From: Herpetosiphon giganteus
GTDB taxonomy: Bacteria > Chloroflexota > Chloroflexia > Chloroflexales > Herpetosiphonaceae
Length of the DNA stretch: 64,000 nucleotides
Assembly (NCBI RefSeq): GCF_016907925.1
Contig: NZ_JAFBCZ010000001.1
Coordinates: forward strand, 248,001-312,000
Reading direction: 5' to 3'
In this document: positions 42,385-51,376 of the stretch, piece after piece
Layout: each line of letters begins with the position of its first letter
Numbering within the stretch: position 1 is the stretch's first letter
The notes under the pieces: generated by a model
Told to the model about the DNA's origin: nothing
Databases searched by the model: none
What the model saw: only the letters and a program-made list of their open reading frames with translations
Made by a program: the position numbers and the translations under genes

Positions 42385-42393
42385 ATTATAACA
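42385..42393 (-). promoter_or_regulatory. Extended -10 promoter of the sensor kinase gene
   Basis: The minus strand reads TGTTATAAT, 35 nt before the ATG. Confidence 0.5.
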
Positions 42394-42549
42394 CCGAGTT
42401 TCAAGCCACAAGGGGAGCCGAAAATCGCCTCATGGACTGATTAATGAGTATGATACAATGATTCACGATGAAACCAAATGCTGCTGAGTACCAATTCCAG
42501 ATTTTCGTGTTTAATGCTGTGTGTACTCATCACTCACATTGAGGTACTG

Positions 42550-43287
42550 ATGGTATTTGCACGACCAAACATTCGTTTAGGCACGGTTAAAGCTAGCTCC
42601 AAGCCACTATGGTTTGCTCAAACGCTCAAGCGTTTTGGGGTATGGTGGGCTGCTTCAACCATCCGTTCAGACTCATCGGACGTAGTGCCTATTAACGATA
42701 ATCAACGCCCAATGCCAGGTGATCCATTGGGCGATAACGTGCTGATTCGACGGATTGCCCAAGGCGATGAGCAAGCATTATCGCAGCTCTACGACCGCTA
42801 CGCTGCTACCGTGATGGGGATTGCCCTAAAAATCGTGCGTCAACGCGAGATCGCCGAGGAAATTACCCAAGAGGCTTTTTGGCGGGTTTGGCAACGAGCG
42901 AGCACCTTTGATAATAGCCGTGGCAATTGTGCCCCATGGCTCTTTGGAATCGCCCGCAACCTGAGCATTGACGAACTGCGGCGACGAGCAGCGCGGCCTC
43001 AAGCTGCCTACGAAGATCCAGAGCGACCATTGCTTGAGTCGATTGCCGACGATGCTGATATTGAAGAAGTCGTTTGGCTTGGCGAACAACGCTCAGTCGT
43101 GCGTTCAGCTATGCAGGCGCTTTCCGCCGAACAACGCGAAGCCTTGGAGTTGGCCTATTTTAGTGGGCTGACCCAGCGCGAAATTGCCGATAAATTAGGC
43201 AATCCGTTAGGCACGATTAAAACCCGTGTCCGGCTTGGCCTATTGAAACTGCGCGATCTTTTGGGTACACATCAGTGGAACGAATAA
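42550..43287 (+). CDS. ECF-type RNA polymerase sigma factor
   Basis: 245 residues from ATG 42550 (GAGG 5 nt upstream); the conserved part starts at about residue 63. Region 2 is clear (LSQLYDRYAATVMGIALKIV ... AEEITQEAFWRVWQRA), as is region 4 (MQALSAEQREALELAYFSG, LTQREIADKLGNPLGTIKTR). The first about 55 residues are unusual for an ECF factor, and a later start at ATG 42712 is possible. The next gene, overlapping at TAATG, encodes an RskA-like anti-sigma factor, so this is a SigK-type regulated pair. Confidence 0.88.
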   Translation: MVFARPNIRLGTVKASSKPLWFAQTLKRFGVWWAASTIRSDSSDVVPINDNQRPMPGDPLGDNVLIRRIAQGDEQALSQLYDRYAATVMGIALKIVRQREIAEEITQEAFWRVWQRASTFDNSRGNCAPWLFGIARNLSIDELRRRAARPQAAYEDPERPLLESIADDADIEEVVWLGEQRSVVRSAMQALSAEQREALELAYFSGLTQREIADKLGNPLGTIKTRVRLGLLKLRDLLGTHQWNE

Positions 43288-44075
43288 TGGATACACAATT
43301 AGAAGAACTCTTGATTGGGTATGCGCTTGGCATTTTGAGTGCCGACGAGCAACAATCGGTCGAAATTCAAATCGCGAATAATCCACTGCTGCGCACAAAA
43401 ATTCAGCAGTTGCAACGGACTGTTCATCAGTTGGCTTTGGCTGCGCCGAAAGTGCAACCAACCCCACTGGTTAAGCAACAGTTGTTGGCTCGTGCGCGGG
43501 CCAGCAAGCAAACCAGTCCAATCACTCGTCCAGCAGCCCGAAAGCTTTCGCTGGCTTGGGCACTCACCTTGGCGCTTTTAGTCGCCTTGGGTGGCTGGAA
43601 CATTGGTCTGCGCGGCGAAAATAATCAATTACGCTCCGATATTGCCGGGCTTGAACGTGAAGTTGCCGATGAGCGGATTCGGCGGGTGCAAGCAGATGAA
43701 CGGATTGCCAAAGCAGAACAAGCGGTTTCGTTTGTCGTTGCCCAAACTACCACCTCGCGCCAATTGGCTGGCACTGAACAATCGCCGACAGCCGTTGGTA
43801 CGATGTATATGCAACCAGGCAATCAAACTGCCGTTTTAGTGGTTGATGGGCTGCAACCCTTGCCTGAAGGTCAGGTTTATCAGTTTTGGTTGGCCCGAGC
43901 TGGGCAAGAGCCAATTCCCAGTGATCAATTTTTGGTCAGCACCAATGGCCATGCGCAATTGGTCATTACTGCCGATAGCCAGGTTAACGATTTTCAACAA
44001 GTAATGGTCACAATCGAAGTTGCTGGCGGAGCACAAACCGTTCCAGGAACCACCGTTTTGGCAGGTAACCTCTAA
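43287..44075 (+). CDS. RskA-like anti-sigma factor
   Basis: 262 residues. The N-terminal cytoplasmic sigma-binding part (LEELLIGYALGILSADEQ) is followed by a single transmembrane helix (LAWALTLALLVALGGW, about 88-104), a coiled coil (about 105-150) and the RskA C-terminal extracytoplasmic domain (AVLVVDGLQPLPEGQVYQFW). It would hold the sigma factor at the membrane until proteolysis releases it. Its ATG overlaps the sigma stop codon (TAATG). Confidence 0.88.
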   Translation: MDTQLEELLIGYALGILSADEQQSVEIQIANNPLLRTKIQQLQRTVHQLALAAPKVQPTPLVKQQLLARARASKQTSPITRPAARKLSLAWALTLALLVALGGWNIGLRGENNQLRSDIAGLEREVADERIRRVQADERIAKAEQAVSFVVAQTTTSRQLAGTEQSPTAVGTMYMQPGNQTAVLVVDGLQPLPEGQVYQFWLARAGQEPIPSDQFLVSTNGHAQLVITADSQVNDFQQVMVTIEVAGGAQTVPGTTVLAGNL

Positions 44076-44199
44076 CATTGACCCAGCCACGCTCAATTTG
44101 GGGGTGGCTGGCCGCCGAAAAATAGGCCTATTGGCAAACTAGCTGCATCGCTTAATTCATGGTTTAATCATGGCTATGCTGTAACTGTGAGGTGGTGCT

Positions 44200-47160
44200 A
44201 TGTGGCGATTTTTATCAATTGGCCTGCTCATTTTCAGTCTTTTGCCCTCGGTCAGTGCCCAAACAACCCAACCTGTTCAATTTATTGTGCCGATTGCCAG
44301 CGTAACCAATAGTGGGCTAAACTTCGATAATCGTGGTCAGCCGCAACGCACAATTAAGCTCTATGAAGCGTGGCCCGCCAGCCAAACCCAACGCCAGCCA
44401 AACCCGGCGTTGCGGGTGCATGTCCCCAGCTTTGCGCAGAAAATCGACCCCAATCTACTGAGCAACTGGCGTAAAGCCGCCAATCAACCCCAAACAATGC
44501 TCGTGTTTTTGGCCGATCAAGCAGATCTCAGCCAAGCTAGCACCATCAGCGATTGGGCTGAACGTGGCGATTATGTCTATAAAATACTAACCGAGCATGC
44601 TCAACAGTCCCAAGCACCATTAATTGATAAGCTACGCGCCCAAGGCGTAACGGTTCAATCGCTGTGGATTGTCAATAGCTTGATTATTGAAGGCGATCAG
44701 CAATTGGCTTTGGATTTGGCTCAGCAGCCTGCGGTTGCTAGCATTGCAGCGAATCAAACATGGAATAATCCCCATTTAACGACAATCCCAGCGACCGATC
44801 CAGAAAATTTCGCGTGGGGCTTAACCGCGGTCAATGCGCCGCAAGTGTGGGGTGATTGGGGCGTGCGCGGCCAAGGGATCGTGGTTGCCAATATTGATAC
44901 CGGCGTAACCGTCAGCCATACCGCCTTGCTCAAAAATTATCGCGGCTGGTCGGCTAATGGCTTGAGCAACGATTACAACTGGTTTGATCCGACCTATCAA
45001 TATCGTTTGCCGACCGATCCCGCTGGCCATGGCACGCATACGATGGGCAGTATGGCTGGAGCCAATGATCGCCAAGGTATGGCCTTGGGCGTTGCGCCCG
45101 CTACTCGTTGGATTGCTGCCAGAGCATGTGATGTCTGGACATGCAACGAAGCAGCGTTGATGCGCAGCGCCCAATGGATGCTAGCTCCAACACGGGTTGG
45201 CTGCGAACGTAATCAGCAGATTGCCTGCGATCCGCGCCCAGATTTGCGGCCTCATATCATTAACAATTCGTGGGGCGGCTCCGGTGAGAGCACTTGGTAC
45301 AGTGGCTACATCAGCGCTTGGGATGCAGCAGGAATTATGAGCGTCTTTGCTGCCGGCAATTTGGGGAGTGATGGCTGCCGTACCAGCGCTGCCCCAGGCA
45401 ATAATCCCAATGTATTTAGTGTCGGCGCTGTCGATAGCAATAACCTGATCGCCGAGTTTTCATCACGCGGCCCAACCAGCGATGGCCGCACCAACCCCGA
45501 TTTGAGCGGCCCCGGCGTGCGCGTGCCTTCGGCTTGGCCCGATGGCTCAACTGCGCTGATGAATGGAACATCGATGGCCGCGCCGCATGTCAGTGGCATT
45601 GCCGCCCTAATTTGGTCGGCCAACCCGCAATACATTGGCAATTTAGCTGCGACCCAAGCCTTATTAACTGATACGACCGTGCCCCGCTATTCAGCTCAAT
45701 GTGGCGATTCGGCCACAGCCCGCCCGAACAACGTCTATGGTTGGGGCAGCGTCGATGCCTATGCCGCAGTCAGCGCTGCACGGGTCGATGTGGCATGGCT
45801 CAATCTGCCAGAGCAATTGGTGGTTCCCGCCAACGCCCAAATAACCATTCCAATTACCTTGGATACCCGCCAAGTAAGCGTGGCAGGAACCTATCGGGCC
45901 AATGTGCTAATTGTCGCAGGTGCAAGTACATCAACTATTGAGCTAGAGTTAGTAGTGCAAGCAGCGCCCAACACCAGCCAATTTACTGGCCAATTGGTCG
46001 ATTTTTGGCATGGGCGCGGGGTTTATGGGCGGGTCAGCGTTGGCAATGGCCCTTCAGTCTATACTGATCAGTCTGGGCGTTACACGATGACGCTCACGAT
46101 TGATAGCCATCAGCTCAACGCCCAAGCCAATGGCTACCATCCAAACAGCGCCAGCGTTGATCTTGCGCTGCAAACCACCAAACTTGTGACAATGACCCCT
46201 GATATTCCCCATGTGCAAGCTGAAATTCCAGTTATTAGCACAACCCTCACCTTTGCCGAGCAACGCACAATTCCGATCACCCTTAGCAACCTTGGCACTC
46301 AACCCTTGACGATTAAGCCCCAAATTCCTAATCAAGATTGGCAAATTACGCCAGCGCCAAGCGTTGGGTTATACGCTACGAACGGCTTGGCTGAGCTAAA
46401 ACTCAAGGACGACCAAATTTATACCGATGCGTTAGATTTGGGCTTTCATGCACCTTTATTTGGGAAGTTAGCCAACAAACTCTACCTTAGCTCAAATGGC
46501 TGGGTTTCGTTGAATCAGACTGGGTTTTCAGCCCCCAGCTCTAACTGTTTTCCGGCCAACAATCTGCCGAATGCCACTTTTGCCGCCTTCTGGACGGATC
46601 TTGATCCTTCGAAGGGTGGCATTATTCGGGCGGGAAACATCGACCCTGAAACGTTTGTAGCCAGTTTTGAAAACGTGCCACTGTGGCAAGATGAGAATAT
46701 TGTTACGCCGGCTCCAACCTATAGCTTTCAAATCATTATTAAGCGCAGTGGGTTGGTGGAGTATCGGTATGCGGCAATGAATTCAGTGCCGAGCAAGTGG
46801 GGAATTGGCACCCATAGCACGACGAGTTTGGCGCAGGCTATCGGTTGTCATCAAAGCCATGAATATCTGACGACCCAAAATTGGCACTTACGCAATCAAG
46901 CAACGAGTGCGCAATGGCTAAGTGTGGAGCCAAGCACTTTGACGATTGCGCCCAATCAGCAGGCGATTATGCAGGTTCAGCTCAAAGGTTTTGGCGCAAT
47001 GGCATGGGTGCAGCATCCAGCACTTGGGGTGGTGCAGCTCAATACCAATGATCCGCGCCAAACACAAATTGCTGTTTCAGCCCATGTGGGCCTGCAAACA
47101 GCACCTTATCAAACCTACGCCAATACGATTGTAATTAGTAACCCGTTGGCCGATCCATAG
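44200..47160 (+). CDS. Secreted subtilisin-like serine protease (S8 family)
   Basis: 986 residues. A signal peptide is seen (LSIGLLIFSLLPSVSAQ), then an I9-like propeptide (about 90-185). The S8 catalytic triad is Asp about 233 (IVVANIDTGVTVSH), His about 279 (GHGTHTMGSMAG) and Ser about 458 (NGTSMAAPHVSG). An insertion with extra cysteines lies between His and Ser. The C-terminal 400 residues are beta domains, including a carboxypeptidase-regulatory-like segment (about 590-660) and Ig-like repeats. The role is extracellular protein degradation, fitting a predatory bacterium. It is a single gene after the sigma/anti-sigma pair. Confidence 0.93.
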   Translation: MWRFLSIGLLIFSLLPSVSAQTTQPVQFIVPIASVTNSGLNFDNRGQPQRTIKLYEAWPASQTQRQPNPALRVHVPSFAQKIDPNLLSNWRKAANQPQTMLVFLADQADLSQASTISDWAERGDYVYKILTEHAQQSQAPLIDKLRAQGVTVQSLWIVNSLIIEGDQQLALDLAQQPAVASIAANQTWNNPHLTTIPATDPENFAWGLTAVNAPQVWGDWGVRGQGIVVANIDTGVTVSHTALLKNYRGWSANGLSNDYNWFDPTYQYRLPTDPAGHGTHTMGSMAGANDRQGMALGVAPATRWIAARACDVWTCNEAALMRSAQWMLAPTRVGCERNQQIACDPRPDLRPHIINNSWGGSGESTWYSGYISAWDAAGIMSVFAAGNLGSDGCRTSAAPGNNPNVFSVGAVDSNNLIAEFSSRGPTSDGRTNPDLSGPGVRVPSAWPDGSTALMNGTSMAAPHVSGIAALIWSANPQYIGNLAATQALLTDTTVPRYSAQCGDSATARPNNVYGWGSVDAYAAVSAARVDVAWLNLPEQLVVPANAQITIPITLDTRQVSVAGTYRANVLIVAGASTSTIELELVVQAAPNTSQFTGQLVDFWHGRGVYGRVSVGNGPSVYTDQSGRYTMTLTIDSHQLNAQANGYHPNSASVDLALQTTKLVTMTPDIPHVQAEIPVISTTLTFAEQRTIPITLSNLGTQPLTIKPQIPNQDWQITPAPSVGLYATNGLAELKLKDDQIYTDALDLGFHAPLFGKLANKLYLSSNGWVSLNQTGFSAPSSNCFPANNLPNATFAAFWTDLDPSKGGIIRAGNIDPETFVASFENVPLWQDENIVTPAPTYSFQIIIKRSGLVEYRYAAMNSVPSKWGIGTHSTTSLAQAIGCHQSHEYLTTQNWHLRNQATSAQWLSVEPSTLTIAPNQQAIMQVQLKGFGAMAWVQHPALGVVQLNTNDPRQTQIAVSAHVGLQTAPYQTYANTIVISNPLADP

Positions 47161-47255
47161 GAGCAAGTTGGCGTAAATCAAGGGTTGCATTTGGCCAAGC
47201 CAGCGTGCGATAATCAAAGCTGCTGGATTTGGTTTGGCATAGGAAGGTTGCTGGA

Positions 47256-47666
47256 ATGAGTTTAATCATTCGTTGGTTAATTAATGCAGTGGCAATTGGC
47301 ATCACTGTTTATATTGTGCCAGGAATTAGTGGCGGCGTTAGTTCAATTAATCAACCACTCAGTATTGATATTAAGACCTTATTGGCGGTTAGTTTAATTT
47401 TTGGCTTGATTAATGCATTAGTGCGCCCGATCCTGAAACTTTTATCATGTCCGCTCGTACTTTTGACGCTTGGCTTGTTTATCTTTGTGATCAATGCAGG
47501 AATGCTGTTGTTAACATCGGCAATTGCCCAAGATTTGGGCTTACAATTCTATGTTGAAGATTTTGGCACAGCGCTCATTGGCTCAATTGTTATTTCGTTG
47601 ATCAGTATTGTTTTGACCGCTGTTGTTGGTGATGGCGATGAGAAACGCGAACGCCGTCGCCGCTAG
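47256..47666 (+). CDS. Phage holin family 4-like small membrane protein
   Basis: 136 residues with four hydrophobic segments (LINAVAIGITVYIVPGI, LLAVSLIFGLINALVRPIL, LVLLTLGLFIFVINAGMLLL, ALIGSIVISLISIVLTAVV) and a basic tail. This matches the widespread 'phage holin 4 superfamily' of chromosomal four-helix membrane proteins, whose role is not known. ATG 47256 is preceded by AGGAAGG; the frame extends upstream without support. Confidence 0.8.
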   Translation: MSLIIRWLINAVAIGITVYIVPGISGGVSSINQPLSIDIKTLLAVSLIFGLINALVRPILKLLSCPLVLLTLGLFIFVINAGMLLLTSAIAQDLGLQFYVEDFGTALIGSIVISLISIVLTAVVGDGDEKRERRRR

Positions 47667-47718
47667 AGAAGATGGGTTGAAGTAGGTATTCGTTGATTGT
47701 GTTGAAAGGAACGCCCTT

Positions 47719-48465
47719 ATGAGTAATCCATACCAACCACAAGATCCCAACAATCCATACGGCCAACAACCACAACAACCCTATGGCCAACAGCCACAAC
47801 AACCCTATGGCCAACAACCGCAACAACCATACGGCCAACAGCCCTATGGCCAACCACAGCAGCCATATGGTCAACAACCATACGGGCAACAACCCTATGG
47901 CCAACAACCATTTGTGCAAGGTGGCTATGCCGTGCCAAATGCTGCTGGCATGTATGCTGGTTGGGGTGCACGCTTAGGGGCCTATATCTTAGATGTCTTG
48001 GTCTTGTTGATTCCCTCGGTTCTGGTGAGCGTGATCACTGGTGGCGGTGTTGCGGCTAGCTTCAACCTCACTGGAAACCGCACCGCTAGCAGCGTTGCGA
48101 TGTTGATTATTGGCACCTTGCTTAACTTGGTAATCACTTATGGCTACTTCATCTATTTCCATGGCACAACTGGCCAAACGATTGGCAAGAAAGTGTTAAA
48201 TATTCGAGTGATTCGGCGCAACAACCAAGCAATGGATTTTGTCGCCGCCGCCAAACGCTTGGCAATCACCTTTGCCTCGTCGGCTGTAAGCCTCTTACTT
48301 GGTATTGTAACCTTTGGGGATAGCCTTACAACCTTCGGCATTTTCAGCTTGATTAACTTGGCGTTTAGCATTGCGGTGCTGCTAGACTACCTCTGGCCAT
48401 TGTGGGACCCCCAAAAGCAAGCCTTGCACGATAAAGTTGCCGATACTTTGGTTGTTCGGGCATAA
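47719..48465 (+). CDS. RDD family membrane protein with a Pro/Tyr/Gly/Gln repeat N-terminus
   Basis: 248 residues. The first about 75 residues are repeats of PYGQQPQQ, a disordered tail. The rest is an RDD domain: GWGARLGAYILDVLVLLI (Arg-Asp pattern), a YGYFIYFHGTTGQTIGKKVLNIRVI core and helices to the end (LHDKVADTLVV). RDD proteins are membrane proteins, some linked to Na+/H+ exchange; the function here is unknown. AAGGA lies 8 nt before the ATG. Confidence 0.82.
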   Translation: MSNPYQPQDPNNPYGQQPQQPYGQQPQQPYGQQPQQPYGQQPYGQPQQPYGQQPYGQQPYGQQPFVQGGYAVPNAAGMYAGWGARLGAYILDVLVLLIPSVLVSVITGGGVAASFNLTGNRTASSVAMLIIGTLLNLVITYGYFIYFHGTTGQTIGKKVLNIRVIRRNNQAMDFVAAAKRLAITFASSAVSLLLGIVTFGDSLTTFGIFSLINLAFSIAVLLDYLWPLWDPQKQALHDKVADTLVVRA

Positions 48466-48478
48466 CTAACAACGAGCA

Positions 48479-48520
48479 TGGTATAATGGACACGCTCCTA
48501 AGTTCGCCTTAGGAGCGTGT
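48479..48520 (+). promoter_or_regulatory. Extended -10 promoter followed by a 13-bp hairpin
   Basis: TGGTATAAT (TATAAT 48482-48487) is directly followed by ACACGCTCCTAAG (48490-48502) and its exact complement (48508-48520), closed by 5 nt and ending in TT. The hairpin may end the RDD gene transcript and at the same time form the 5' end of the next mRNA. Confidence 0.6.
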
Positions 48521-48545
48521 TTGCACATAACAAGGAGTTTCTCTC

Positions 48546-49190
48546 ATGTCCGATGGTACGCCAACTCATGAGCTAGATTTAGTAGTAGGCTCGATGATCA
48601 CCGTCAGCCCAGAAGATGATCGAGCAATGTTTGAAGAAGAAAAAGCTTGGGTTGAAGATGTTCAAGACCTGTTGCGCGAAGAAGGCGTTGAGGTTGACCT
48701 GCTTTCAATGCCAGGAGCAGAAGTGTACAACGGCGGCATTGCGACATTTGCCGATCTCTACAATTTGCGCCGCTTAGCTGCTCACTCAGAAAAAGGCAGC
48801 GACTTGGAAAACTTGCCAGCGACCCAAGAAGATGATGAAGTTGACCCAGTGTTGGCCAATATTTGGGAAGGCGAAAGCCAAACCAAATACCCACACTTGA
48901 TCAACCATCAAGGCGAAGGTGGCTACTATTTGCCAGTCGATTTTGCTGAGCCAATTTGGTTGAGCTACGAAGGCGAAGAAAGCGACGAAGAAGAATGGGG
49001 CGAAGAAGGCAGCGAAGACGTTGTCTCATTCGGTTCATCAGTAGCCTTGGCCCGCGAATTGGCCGAACTCGAAGCCCAAGTGCACAACTTGCGCAGTGCT
49101 GAAGGCCAAGCTGCTCACCAAGCGTTACACGAACTGCGCGCTGCTGCCCAACATAGTATCGAAAACAATTTACCCTTGATTTTGTGGTAA
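48546..49190 (+). CDS. Acidic protein of unknown function
   Basis: 214 residues, strongly acidic (many Asp/Glu, with an EGEESDEEEWGEEGSED stretch at about 143-159). There is no signal peptide, membrane segment or cysteine cluster. The N-terminal half reads as a mixed alpha/beta domain (DDRAMFEEEKAWVEDVQDLL ... VDLLSMPGAEVYNGGIATFA). The C-terminal 50 residues form a helix with coiled-coil character (LARELAELEAQVHNLRSAEG). I do not recognise the family. It has its own promoter, a clear AAGGAG 8 nt from the ATG and its own terminator, so it is a real single gene. Confidence 0.8.
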   Translation: MSDGTPTHELDLVVGSMITVSPEDDRAMFEEEKAWVEDVQDLLREEGVEVDLLSMPGAEVYNGGIATFADLYNLRRLAAHSEKGSDLENLPATQEDDEVDPVLANIWEGESQTKYPHLINHQGEGGYYLPVDFAEPIWLSYEGEESDEEEWGEEGSEDVVSFGSSVALARELAELEAQVHNLRSAEGQAAHQALHELRAAAQHSIENNLPLILW

Positions 49191-49210
49191 TTGTAGCCTA
49201 AGTCGCATGG

Positions 49211-49248
49211 CTCCACGCTGGTTGCAACACTGGCGTGGGGTTTATTTT
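49211..49248 (+). terminator. Terminator of the acidic protein gene
   Basis: CTCCACGC pairs with GCGTGGGG (one T-G), followed by TTTATTTT. Confidence 0.75.
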
Positions 49249-49262
49249 GCTAGTAAATCTCC

Positions 49263-49292
49263 TTGCGTTTGGGGCATGCTCTACAGTATAAT
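49263..49292 (+). promoter_or_regulatory. Promoter of the tandem kinase operon
   Basis: TTGCGT (49263-49268), an 18-nt spacer, TATAAT (49287-49292). Predicted start near 49299. Confidence 0.6.
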
Positions 49293-49336
49293 TTTCCTCA
49301 GAGAAGCCTGAAATCTACGATTTGAGCACAACACCT

Positions 49337-51370
49337 ATGGCTGACGTTGCAACTACCCAACATCACGCACGTCCAACTGGCGGTTTTCAGTTGTTGGCAA
49401 TTGCCGAGGCAATCAACAACGCAGCAAATCTTGGGACTTTGCTCGCAACAGTGGCCGAATGGTGTGCTACTGGTTTTGGGGTCGAAGTAGTTAAGCTAGG
49501 GCTGCTCGATAACGAACATCATAATGCTTCGCCTGCGCCATATCTGTATGGCAACCCAAGCAAAGCTAGCCAAAAATTGCTTGATCAGGCGATTACCCAC
49601 ACGATTGAACATAAAACGCCAACCCTGCCAAGCGACGATGAGAGCGCTCAAGCTCAATTGTTGGTCTTGCCTTTAACCGCGAGCCAGCAACTAATTGGCT
49701 TTTTAGCGTTATTGTTGCCCAAGAAAGGTCGTTGGTCGAGCGCTGCGATTGAGGCTGCTCAATTGTTGGCTCAGCATGTAGCTTTGGCGGTTTCGGCCTT
49801 GCAACTCAAAGACTATACCGCCAAACGCAACCAAGAAATTAATACCCTCAACGATATTGCCGCCACCATCACTTCGTCACTCGATCCACGCCAAGTCTAT
49901 CGCTTGGTGGTCAAGAAGATTAACGAATATTTTCAGGTTGAAGCTGGTTCATTGCTGCTGCTCGATCCAGCAACCAATGAGTTGGTCTTTGTGATGACGC
50001 TCGAAGCTGGCGAGGAAAAATTGGCTGGGGTGCGCGTGCCACCGGGCCAAGGCTTGGTCGGGGCCGCAATTACGACCCGCCAGCCAGTGGTTGTGCTCGA
50101 TGCTCAAAACGATCCGCGCTTCTATCGGCGGGTCAGCGAAGATGTGGGCTTTGTAACCCGATCAGCGTTGTGCGTGCCCATGCTGGTGAAAAATCGTGAA
50201 ATCGGCGTGATTCAATTGCTGAATAAGTTGGAAGGTGTGTTTAATGCAGAAGATACCCAACGGCTACAAGCGATGGCCAACACGGTGGGCGTGGCAATCG
50301 ATAACGCCAATCTATTTCACGAAGTTTCGCAAAACCGCAACCGCCTACAAGCGCTGCTCAACTCCACCACCGACGGCATTTTGATGATCGATCCTGATGA
50401 TGTGGTGCTGACTGCCAATCCGATGCTGGGCGAATTGTTTGGCTGGGAATGGCGACATATCATCGGTGAGGCTGGCAGCGATATTCTGGCCCGCATCAAA
50501 GAGCAATCGCGGGTGGTCAACGAATTGCCCAATAGCGAAGCCTACGAAATTGAAGTGCTACGGCCCCGCACCCGCTACGTGCGCCAAGAGCCGTTGCCTG
50601 TGCGCAATAATTTTGGCAATGTGATTGGCACGCTGATTGTGTTCCACGATATTAGCGAGGAATATCAACTAGCCCAAATTCGCGAAGATTATATGGGTAT
50701 GTTGGTGCACGATTTACGCGCGCCGCTGACCGCGATCATCAATGGCATGACCATGGTGCGGCGTGGTTTTGCTGGCCCGATCAACGACCAACAACGCGAA
50801 TTGCTCGATATTGCCAACAATAGCAGCCAAGAAATGGTCGGCATGATCAACACCTTGCTGGATATTAGCAAGATGGAAGCAGGCGAATTGGTGCTGAATC
50901 GTGCGCCATGCTCAGCCTACGAAATTGCCGATCGCGCTTCTGAACGCTTGATTAACTCGGCGCGCAGCCTGAACATCAGCATTAACCTGGATATGGCATT
51001 GAACTTGCCGATTATCGATGCTGACCAAGATAAAATTGTGCGGGTGTTGCAAAACTTGCTCGACAACGCGATTAAATTTACGCCAGTTGATGGAAGTGTT
51101 ACAATCCGCGTGCGCCAACTAGCCGATAATAACCAGCAGACGATCTGTTGGAGTGTGATTGATGCGGGGCCAGGGATTCCTGAAAGCTACCGTGCCAAGA
51201 TTTTCGATAAATTTGTGCAGGTTGCCGGCCAGCGCAAAGGCACCGGCTTGGGCTTAGCCTTTGCCAAACTTGCATCAGAAGCCCATGGTGGGCGAATTTG
51301 GGTCGAAAGCACTGAAGGTCAAGGCAGTACATTCTCGTTTACCATTCCATATGAGCCAGCAGTGAAATAA
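49337..51370 (+). CDS. Soluble sensor histidine kinase (GAF, GAF, PAS, HisKA, HATPase)
   Basis: About 677 residues with no membrane segment. A degenerate GAF (about 20-155) is followed by a typical GAF (about 165-335, ending in VGVAIDNANLFHEV), PAS (about 345-440), HisKA (VHDLRAPLTAIINGM, about 460) and the ATPase domain (NAIKFTPVDGS, DAGPGIPE, GTGLGLAFAKL). The phosphoacceptor motif is VHDLRAP rather than SHELRTP, a common variant. The start is uncertain: ATG 49337 is used and TTG 49322 is possible. A second kinase gene follows after 6 nt and no response regulator is in the operon. Confidence 0.88.
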   Translation: MADVATTQHHARPTGGFQLLAIAEAINNAANLGTLLATVAEWCATGFGVEVVKLGLLDNEHHNASPAPYLYGNPSKASQKLLDQAITHTIEHKTPTLPSDDESAQAQLLVLPLTASQQLIGFLALLLPKKGRWSSAAIEAAQLLAQHVALAVSALQLKDYTAKRNQEINTLNDIAATITSSLDPRQVYRLVVKKINEYFQVEAGSLLLLDPATNELVFVMTLEAGEEKLAGVRVPPGQGLVGAAITTRQPVVVLDAQNDPRFYRRVSEDVGFVTRSALCVPMLVKNREIGVIQLLNKLEGVFNAEDTQRLQAMANTVGVAIDNANLFHEVSQNRNRLQALLNSTTDGILMIDPDDVVLTANPMLGELFGWEWRHIIGEAGSDILARIKEQSRVVNELPNSEAYEIEVLRPRTRYVRQEPLPVRNNFGNVIGTLIVFHDISEEYQLAQIREDYMGMLVHDLRAPLTAIINGMTMVRRGFAGPINDQQRELLDIANNSSQEMVGMINTLLDISKMEAGELVLNRAPCSAYEIADRASERLINSARSLNISINLDMALNLPIIDADQDKIVRVLQNLLDNAIKFTPVDGSVTIRVRQLADNNQQTICWSVIDAGPGIPESYRAKIFDKFVQVAGQRKGTGLGLAFAKLASEAHGGRIWVESTEGQGSTFSFTIPYEPAVK

Positions 51371-51376
51371 CCTTGT

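Noticed and set aside
44083-44111. Terminator after the anti-sigma gene
   Set aside because: CCAGCCAC/GTGGCTGG can pair, but no T-run follows on the plus strand, so termination is not supported.
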